Shown: positions 58,861 to 64,000 of the stretch, in pieces
Layout of the letters: each line of letters starts with the position of its first letter
Position numbering within the stretch: position 1 is the first letter of the stretch
Source: JAJDUF01 sp965214295
Lineage (GTDB): Bacteria > Chloroflexota > UBA11872 > UBA12225 > JAJDUF01
Length of the DNA stretch: 64,000 nucleotides
Assembly (NCBI GenBank): GCA_965214295.1
Contig: OZ243944.1
Coordinates: 1,488,001-1,552,000 of the forward strand
Direction: 5' to 3'
The notes under the pieces: model-generated
What the model saw: only the letters and a program-made list of their open reading frames with translations
What the model was told of the DNA's origin: nothing
The model's database searches: none
Position numbers and translations under genes: made by a program

Positions 58861-60243
58861 CTAGTAGCTGAACCGGCTGACCTCGCGTCCGGTCGGGTCG
58901 AACAGGATCGCCGTATCGCCGGCATTATTCCAGACGTTGCGCCCGGTCCATGCCAAGTCCGTCGGTGGCGCGGCGGCCGCGGCGCTACCCTGCCCACTGT
59001 GTACGCGCACCGTCGCGCCCGGCGCGACGGTCACTGCCGGGAAGGTGTAACGCTGCCCACCCGGCGCGCTCTCCAGCACCCACCCTTGCAAATTCTGCGC
59101 CTGGCTGCCCTCGTTGGTGATGACCACGTGCTCCCTCCGCCCCTCGTTGAAGACCGTCACGACCCGCAACACCGCCCCCGGCGCGACGGTGACCGGTTCC
59201 GGTGCTGCCGTTGCCGTTGCCGTCGGTGGCACGGCCGTCGGCGTCGGTGTCGGCAGCACCGGCCAATCGAGCGCTGGCCGCGGCGCACGGGCGACGAGCC
59301 GCCCACCCACCAGCGTATCCGGGGCAGTGGCTAGCCCCTGGAAGACGGAGGTATGCGCGACGAGTAGGCCGAGCGGCAGTACCTCCACCGTACCCGTTGG
59401 CGGACCATCGGCCGGCGGCGTCACCCACACGATCAGGACGGCGCGTTCGAAACGCTGGGCGATGTAGGCGCCGCTATGCTCCGGCCGCGACTCCGGCCAG
59501 CCATAGACGGTCAGCCCCGCTGGTGCGGCTCGCGGCTCGCTGTCCGTGCTTTCCTGCCCGTCGACTGGCGCCGGTCCGCGGTAGTGGGCGGCGATGGCCG
59601 GTTCGGTCAGCCATTGGAGGCGCACGCTCGGCGTGGGTGTGAGCGTGCGGCGGTCGCCCCGCGGCGGCGCTCGCCGCGGCACACCCAGCCACCAGAGCTG
59701 ATCCTCCAGACCGTGGAGCGTGGTGAACGCCAGCAAATCCACCGTCGTCACTGCCACCGCCGGCGTGCCGGGTTGCCAGCGAAGCAAGCCGTGGGCAAAG
59801 AGCTGATAAATGGCGCCATCAGTGAGCCGGAACGACCGCGTGACTGGTCGGCCGAGCGCAGCAAACCCACCGTTCAAGTGGTAGGCGGTGGCAAACGCCG
59901 GGCCGTCCTGCTCATCGAGCACGGCGAAGCCCCGGTACGGCGTCCCCTCCGCCAGCGGGAAGAACCGGCCATTCGACAAGGTGACGGCGCCGGGCACCTC
60001 GGCCGTGGCAACAGCGGTGTTCGTTGCCGCCGGAGTGCCTGTAGCGACAGCCGGCGCAGCGGGCGGCGTCGGCGTGACGACCGGTGCCAGCGCGGGAGTC
60101 CCAGCCGGTGCCACCGTTGCACTGGCTGGCGTAGCCGTCGGGCTGCCCTGGCTCGGAGCGCGTGACCAGGCCGCAGCAGCGACGAACATCCCCCCGGCGG
60201 CGACGGCACCGACAGCGACCAACACCCGCAACGATAGCGTCAT
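58861..60243 (-). CDS. secreted/anchored protein with lamin-tail (LTD) domain
   Basis: 460 residues. An N-terminal hydrophobic segment (VLVAVGAVAAGGMFVAAAA) acts as signal or anchor. A Thr/Pro/Ala-rich stalk follows (SPTATPASATVAPAGTP), then a domain of about 260 residues with Trp-rich YQLFAHGLLRWQPGTP, and a second Thr/Pro stalk. The C-terminal beta-sandwich (VVITNEGSQAQNLQGWVLESAPGGQRYTFPAVTVAPGATVRVHSG ... WNNAGDTAILFDPTGREVS) is a lamin-tail domain. Such domains in bacteria are extracellular, often linked to nucleases or surface proteins; no nuclease is fused here. The start at 60243 precedes the hydrophobic segment. Confidence 0.82.
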   Translation of the reverse strand: MTLSLRVLVAVGAVAAGGMFVAAAAWSRAPSQGSPTATPASATVAPAGTPALAPVVTPTPPAAPAVATGTPAATNTAVATAEVPGAVTLSNGRFFPLAEGTPYRGFAVLDEQDGPAFATAYHLNGGFAALGRPVTRSFRLTDGAIYQLFAHGLLRWQPGTPAVAVTTVDLLAFTTLHGLEDQLWWLGVPRRAPPRGDRRTLTPTPSVRLQWLTEPAIAAHYRGPAPVDGQESTDSEPRAAPAGLTVYGWPESRPEHSGAYIAQRFERAVLIVWVTPPADGPPTGTVEVLPLGLLVAHTSVFQGLATAPDTLVGGRLVARAPRPALDWPVLPTPTPTAVPPTATATAAPEPVTVAPGAVLRVVTVFNEGRREHVVITNEGSQAQNLQGWVLESAPGGQRYTFPAVTVAPGATVRVHSGQGSAAAAAPPTDLAWTGRNVWNNAGDTAILFDPTGREVSRFSY

Positions 60244-60286
60244 CAGGGCTATATTTGTCGGCGGTTCGGCAGGGGCGGACCCCGTC

Positions 60287-60306
60287 ATTGCGGCGTAGGC
60301 CGCAAT
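60287..60306. repeat. ATTGCGGC-type palindrome
   Basis: ATTGCGGC-GTAG-GCCGCAAT, a variant of the ATTCCC family also present at 51572 and 61369. Confidence 0.7.
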
Positions 60307-60428
60307 CCCTTCCCCAAGCCGCATGTGTAGGGGATACAGCATGTGACGCTCCTACGCGCGCTGACCTACCTCCGTTTAGATTTTAGATTCCCCCTCTCTA
60401 TCGCTTGGCGATGGAGAAGGGGCTAGGT

Positions 60429-60553
60429 GCCGGGCCAAAGCCGCACCACTCGCGGGCCAAAACCCCGGCGGTCGCAGTCCCCCGCTGTCTGTCCAGCATG
60501 GCCGGAGTTTTGGCCCGCGACACCTGGCACCATCCGTGCGGCTTTGGCCCGGC
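60429..60553. repeat. 125-bp nested inverted repeat
   Basis: The outer arm (60429-60446) has perfect 18-bp complementarity to GTGCGGCTTTGGCCCGGC (60536-60553). The inner arm CGCGGGCCAAAAC (60451-60463) pairs perfectly with GTTTTGGCCCGCG (60507-60519), extended by CCGG/CCGG. The two arms share CGGGCCAAA, so the motif occurs four times. It lies 30 bp after the HAD gene's stop in its direction of transcription, so it may also terminate that transcript. Confidence 0.85.
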
Positions 60554-60582
60554 AGGGAGGTGAGGTGCAGTCCCCCCACCGC

Positions 60583-61302
60583 TCACGCCAACCCCAACAG
60601 GGCCGGGAGATCGCTGAGTGAGCGTAGGACGGGCACGCCGCGCGGGGGTGTGCAGGAGCCGGAGCGATCCAGCAGGACCGGTCGGATACCGACGGCCTGG
60701 GCGCCCTCGACATCGCTCGTAACGCTGTCGCCGATATGGACCGCTTCCTCCGCGGTGGCACCGCTTTGATCTAGTGCCGCGTGGAAGATCGCCGCATCGG
60801 GTTTCTCGGCCCCGACCTGTCCGGAGATTGCCAGGGCGTCGAAGTAGTGGTGAATCTGCCGGTGGTGGAGCAGCGGCTCCAACCAGCTCTCCCAGTTGGA
60901 TACGAGCGCCAGTGTCACGTCGGCTCGGCGTAGCTGCTCCAAGCAGGCAGGAGCATCGTCGTACAAGGCCCAGGTGTCGAGCATGGTGAACCGCTCGTAG
61001 AAGGCCCGCGCCAGCGCCTCGTGTCGGTCGTGCGGTGTACCGAGCTTGGTCAGCAGCCGGCCGTAGAACCAGAACCAAAAACGTTGCGACCGCCCCGTCG
61101 AGAGCGTAGCGCGCTCGCCGGCCTCGATCCGCGCCTGCGCTTCCGGCTCGACGCTATCCCAGGCAGTACGGACCTCCGCGGTAGTGAAGGGGAAACCCGC
61201 TTCCCCGGCGACGGCCGCGGCTATCGCTGCGGTCGAGGGCAAAGCGTAGAGCAGCGTTTCGCCGGCATCGAGCAGAACAACCCGCGGCGGTGTATCGAAC
61301 AT
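60583..61302 (-). CDS. HAD-superfamily hydrolase
   Basis: 239 residues of the HAD class with a helical cap. Motif I reads VVLLDAGETLL (nucleophile Asp; the general-acid position is Gly rather than Asp, as in REG-2/HDHD3-type members), motif II LALVSNWES, motif III QVGAEKPDAAIF (Lys), motif IV HIGDSVTSDVEGA. Substrate unknown; phosphatases of small metabolites are typical, but the DxG motif could lower phosphatase activity. The 3' end leads into a large inverted repeat. Confidence 0.87.
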   Translation of the reverse strand: MFDTPPRVVLLDAGETLLYALPSTAAIAAAVAGEAGFPFTTAEVRTAWDSVEPEAQARIEAGERATLSTGRSQRFWFWFYGRLLTKLGTPHDRHEALARAFYERFTMLDTWALYDDAPACLEQLRRADVTLALVSNWESWLEPLLHHRQIHHYFDALAISGQVGAEKPDAAIFHAALDQSGATAEEAVHIGDSVTSDVEGAQAVGIRPVLLDRSGSCTPPRGVPVLRSLSDLPALLGLA

Positions 61303-61368
61303 CTATTCATACCACCCAGTCGCTATTGAATCTCCCGGTCTTTCCTCTGACAATTACCCCCATCCGTC

Positions 61369-61388
61369 ATTGCGGCGCAAGCCGCAAT
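61369..61388. repeat. ATTGCGGC-type palindrome with downstream partner repeat
   Basis: ATTGCGGC-GCAA-GCCGCAAT. About 50 bp later GCATCCTGCAAATCCTGATG (about 61438-61457) repeats a segment found after the palindrome at 13581, with one difference. Confidence 0.7.
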
Positions 61389-61550
61389 CCAGGTCCCCGG
61401 CTGGCGCTGGAGTGACGGTCGTTATCCTGAGCATCCTTGCATCCTGCAAATCCTGATGCAGTCCCTCCCCCGCTCCACAGGAAAAACCTGCCTCTGCCAG
61501 GGAGACCGAAATTCCGAACCAAGCACGAGCGCCTATGCGCCTCGCGCCAA

Positions 61551-62612
61551 TCACGGATAGACCGGCACTCGTTCCAGCCCCAGCGTCTCCGGCAAGCCGA
61601 ACATCACGTTCGCGTTCTGCAACGCCATGCCCGCTTGCCCCTTCAGCAAGTTGTCAATCGCCGAGATCACGATGAGCCGGCCATTCTCACCGTCCAGCGC
61701 CAGAGCGATGTTACACAGGTTGCTGCCGGCGACCGTCTTCACCCCTGGCACCACGCCGAGCGGCAGCACCCGCACAAACGGCTCGTTGGCATACATGGCC
61801 TGGTACAGCCCATGAATCCGTTCGAGCGCGTGGTCGCCGCTGAGTGTGGCATACGTCGTGCAAAGAATCCCGCGCGTGATGGGGACGAGATGCGGGACGA
61901 ACGTGATCCGGCTCCTACTGCCGCACCACCGCTCCAGCGCGATCATCGCTTCTACCGCGTGCTGGTGGGCCGCAATCCGGTAGGCGGTCACGTTATCGTT
62001 GGCGTCAGGAAAATGGTACAGCGCCCCCGGCTTCTTGCCGGCCCCGGAGATACCCGTCTTGCCATCACAGATGACCGACCGCGGCTCGATGACACCGCCT
62101 TGCAGCGCCGGAGCCAGAGCCAGGATGATCGCCACTGCAAAGCAGCCCGGATTGCCCACCAGTCGGGCACCGGCCACGTCGCCTCGGAACAGCTCCGGAA
62201 TACCGTAGGCCGCCCGCGACAGCAGCTCGGGGCAAGTGTGCGGCCGCCCGGCCACCGACGGCTGACGGCTGGCGTAGCGCTCGTACTCGCCGACGCTCCG
62301 AAAGCGGAAATCGCCGCTGTAGTCGAGCACCGCCACTCCTGCCGCCACGAGTGCCGGAGCATAGCCCATACCGATCCGGTCGGGTGTCGCACAAATCACG
62401 AGGTCCACGTCCCGACCGACGCGCTCCGGCGTGGCCTCCTCGACGGGCAGGTCACAAACCCCGCGCAGGTGTGGAAAAAAAGCACTGATGGGCTGCCCCA
62501 CGTCGTTCTTTGCCAGCAGCGAGACCGGCTCGATCTCCGGGTGCCCCACCAGCAGTTCCACCATGCCCAGGCCACCGTAGCCCGTCGCCCCGACCAGCTG
62601 CGCTCGAATCAT
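61551..62612 (-). CDS. argC: N-acetyl-gamma-glutamyl-phosphate reductase
   Basis: 353 residues. NADPH fold MIRAQLVGATGYGGLGMVELL, SLLAKNDVGQPIS, catalytic LVGNPGCFAVAIILAL (Cys), FVPHLVPITRGILCTTYA and the NLLKGQAGMALQNANVMFG end. ArgC makes N-acetylglutamate semialdehyde in arginine biosynthesis. argJ, argB and argD are not adjacent. GCAGGGA lies just before the ATG. Confidence 0.94.
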   Translation of the reverse strand: MIRAQLVGATGYGGLGMVELLVGHPEIEPVSLLAKNDVGQPISAFFPHLRGVCDLPVEEATPERVGRDVDLVICATPDRIGMGYAPALVAAGVAVLDYSGDFRFRSVGEYERYASRQPSVAGRPHTCPELLSRAAYGIPELFRGDVAGARLVGNPGCFAVAIILALAPALQGGVIEPRSVICDGKTGISGAGKKPGALYHFPDANDNVTAYRIAAHQHAVEAMIALERWCGSRSRITFVPHLVPITRGILCTTYATLSGDHALERIHGLYQAMYANEPFVRVLPLGVVPGVKTVAGSNLCNIALALDGENGRLIVISAIDNLLKGQAGMALQNANVMFGLPETLGLERVPVYP

Positions 62613-62919
62613 GTCCCTGCGTTCCCCCTGTAGTCTAAGCCAAGCGTAGGCCCGGTTATCCCCATCTCCCCTCCGTCATTCCCGCTTGCACAGGAATCCA
62701 ATCCCCACGTCCCGTGGGAGAGGGCTAGGGTGAGGGCTGCCCCATGCTGCGGCCGTGCTCCCGACCGTCCCATTCACGCCTCATTGGACTCTATCCGAAT
62801 GGCTCAGACGCGACATAGTATCGCACGCGGTCGGTTTGCAGGGTATCATGGTACCTGCCCCTCAATCCTGTCATTCATTTCGAAGCGCGGTCCGCTCGAC
62901 CGGAAGGGAGAAGGGAATC
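62613..62919. other. argC-mogA spacer
   Basis: 307 bp between divergent genes. A degenerate ATTCCCGC-TTGC-ACAGGAAT copy lies at 62678-62697, and a CCCACGTCCCGTGGGAGAGGG element follows at about 62704. GGAAGGGAGAAGGG upstream of the mogA ATG is its ribosome site. No gene is seen. Confidence 0.55.
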
Positions 62920-63699
62920 ATGGCTGAAGAACACGCCCACAAAGGACACCGGCACGGCCACGGCGAGCAGCGTTCCGGCGTCGCCGTCGGAGTCTTGACC
63001 TGCAGTGACCGCAGCGCCCGCGGCGAACGAGCGGATGTCGGCGGCCCCACCGTCCACAACCTGGTGCTCGACCGTATCCCCGGCGCCAAGGTGACCCAAT
63101 ACAAGGTCGTCCCCGACGACCGCGAGCAGATTTCCTCCACCTTGATCGCCTGGGCAGACGACGAGCGTCTCGATCTGATCCTCACCACGGGCGGCACCGG
63201 GCTGGCGCCGCGCGACATCACGCCCGAAGCGACCACCGCGGTCATTGACCGCGCCGTGCCGGCGTTCCCCATGGCGATGCTGTTCGAGAGCCTGCGCGTC
63301 ACACCCTACGCCATGCTCACCCGCGCCGCCGCCGGCATCCGCGGCAAGACGCTCATCATCAACTTGCCCGGCAACCCCAAGGCGATCCAAGAGAATCTCG
63401 ACGCCATCATCGAAGTGCTCCCCCACGCCGTCCAGATCGCGCGCGGTGAAGATACGCACGCCGAGAGCGGCGGTGGTCACCAGGACCACGCCGGCCACGG
63501 TGAGCAGCACGGCGGTCACGACCAGCACGCGGGCCATGGCGGCGGCCATCGCGAGCATCACGCCAAGCACGACGACCACGCGGAGGCGGAGCATGGTCAC
63601 GAGCAGCACGGTGACGGCGGCCACCACGAGCACGAACCCGCGGCGACACCGGCGGATCGCGGGGGCATCGCCCGCAACGTCGGCGGCCCGCCGTGCTAG
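62920..63699 (+). CDS. mogA: molybdopterin adenylyltransferase-like protein with His-rich tails
   Basis: 259 residues. The centre (about 18-185) is a MogA/MoaB domain: GVAVGVLTCSDRSARGERADVGGPTV, DLILTTGGTGLAPRDITPEATTAVI, LPGNPKAIQENLDAIIEVLPHA. It would activate molybdopterin by adenylation before metal insertion. Both ends are odd. The first 17 residues contain five His, and the last about 75 contain 19 His in GH/DH/EH repeats before a short Ala/Gly end. Such tails bind Ni, Zn, Cu or Co in metallochaperones. The Mo/W cofactor link connects it to tupABC. Confidence 0.88.
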   Translation: MAEEHAHKGHRHGHGEQRSGVAVGVLTCSDRSARGERADVGGPTVHNLVLDRIPGAKVTQYKVVPDDREQISSTLIAWADDERLDLILTTGGTGLAPRDITPEATTAVIDRAVPAFPMAMLFESLRVTPYAMLTRAAAGIRGKTLIINLPGNPKAIQENLDAIIEVLPHAVQIARGEDTHAESGGGHQDHAGHGEQHGGHDQHAGHGGGHREHHAKHDDHAEAEHGHEQHGDGGHHEHEPAATPADRGGIARNVGGPPC

Positions 63700-63754
63700 T
63701 AGCTGGTGGTCAGTGCCGCGAGGGAGCGCGGCAGCAGCCAGCGTGGGCACCGTC

Positions 63755-63785
63755 ATTCCCGCGAAAGGAGACCTTTGCATACCCC
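63755..63785. repeat. half palindrome joined to GGAGACCTTTGCATA element
   Basis: ATTCCCGCGAAA (half of the ATTCCC palindrome) runs straight into GGAGACCTTTGCATA, the same element that lies just upstream of the full palindrome at 15509. The two modules have been joined in the opposite order. Confidence 0.6.
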
Positions 63786-63845
63786 CCGGAGTGCGGGCCA
63801 GAGCGCGTATGCTCCCCCGACCGCAATAAGCTGGAGTAGGTGGTA

Positions 63846-64000
63846 ATGTCCCCGCCCTTGCACCAGGCGAAGCCTATCGCCTGGTGGCGCAACAGTGGGC
63901 TGGTGCTCCTGCTCCTGCTGTTTCTCCCGCCGGTCGGCGGCATACTCGCCCTCTTCTCACCCTGGCACATCGCGCTGAAGCTGCTTGTCATCCTATGGGC
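63846..64000 (+). CDS. membrane protein, N-terminal part
   Basis: The frame runs off the window. The visible 51 residues begin MSPPLHQAKPIAWWRNS, then a hydrophobic helix LVLLLLLFLPPVGGILALFS and the start of a second, WHIALKLLVILW. GGAGTAGG stands seven bases before the ATG. Too short to assign a family. Confidence 0.6.
   Translation, partial: MSPPLHQAKPIAWWRNSGLVLLLLLFLPPVGGILALFSPWHIALKLLVILW

Overview
The window looks like a GC-rich chromosome segment from a Chloroflexota bacterium, possibly Thermomicrobia or a relative. This placement is an inference from gene content and layout: an 11-subunit nuo operon, a coaD / coiled-coil protein / DUF177 / rpmF block, a fused RhaEW-type aldolase-dehydrogenase, and many start codons that sit directly after a -10 box. 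No rRNA gene is present to confirm it. Two single-base frameshifts, in recG and in a cytosine methyltransferase, leave otherwise intact proteins, so either sequencing error or real indels are possible.

Layout. 1-9.6 kb: the end of an S9-type hydrolase, a flotillin/NfeD pair, a divergent tungstate transporter (tupABC) behind a structured leader, a Uma2 protein, and a methyltransferase coupled to a family-4 uracil-DNA glycosylase. 10.3-20.7 kb: a housekeeping run of recG, rsmD, coaD, a SepIVA-like coiled-coil protein, DUF177, rpmF, fabD, fabG, accC, nusB and tatC, which meets a convergent MATE exporter. 22.2-23.9 kb: tRNA-Cys followed by a 1.5-kb islet. The islet is bounded by a 34-bp direct repeat of the tRNA 3' end and holds two convergent BrnT-type toxin-antitoxin pairs and no integrase.

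24.0-35.2 kb: one long operon nuoABCDHIJKLMN, coding the membrane arm and Q-module of complex I without nuoEFG. NuoC carries an N-terminal RING-like zinc finger, and nuoM appears to start at AUC. 35.2-37.4 kb: small membrane proteins and a glycosyltransferase. 37.4-39.6 kb: an AT-richer type II restriction-modification unit. 39.6-48.2 kb: small lipo/membrane proteins, an SGNH hydrolase, a zinc alcohol dehydrogenase, rho, RhaEW and a GyrI-like protein, separated by repeat-rich spacers.

48.8-64 kb: pheA, an archaeal-type tyrosyl-tRNA synthetase, tRNA-Gln, a PhyH oxygenase with an enolase-superfamily enzyme, a methyltransferase, an M20 peptidase, a degenerate Xer-type recombinase, rplS, DUF503, TlyA, a lamin-tail lipo/secreted protein, a HAD hydrolase, argC, and a MogA/MoaB protein with histidine-rich tails. 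The last links functionally, though not physically, to the tungstate transporter, since both serve Mo/W cofactors.

Spacers throughout carry short dispersed palindromes. One family has the form ATTCCC-N8-GGGAAT, another is CCCCTCTCC/GGAGAGGGG-based, and a third is a TGTAGGGGCGCGAT element. A 125-bp nested inverted repeat lies at 60.4 kb. The strongest candidates for something undescribed are the tRNA-Cys toxin-antitoxin islet, the RING-NuoC fusion, and the structured leader of tupA.
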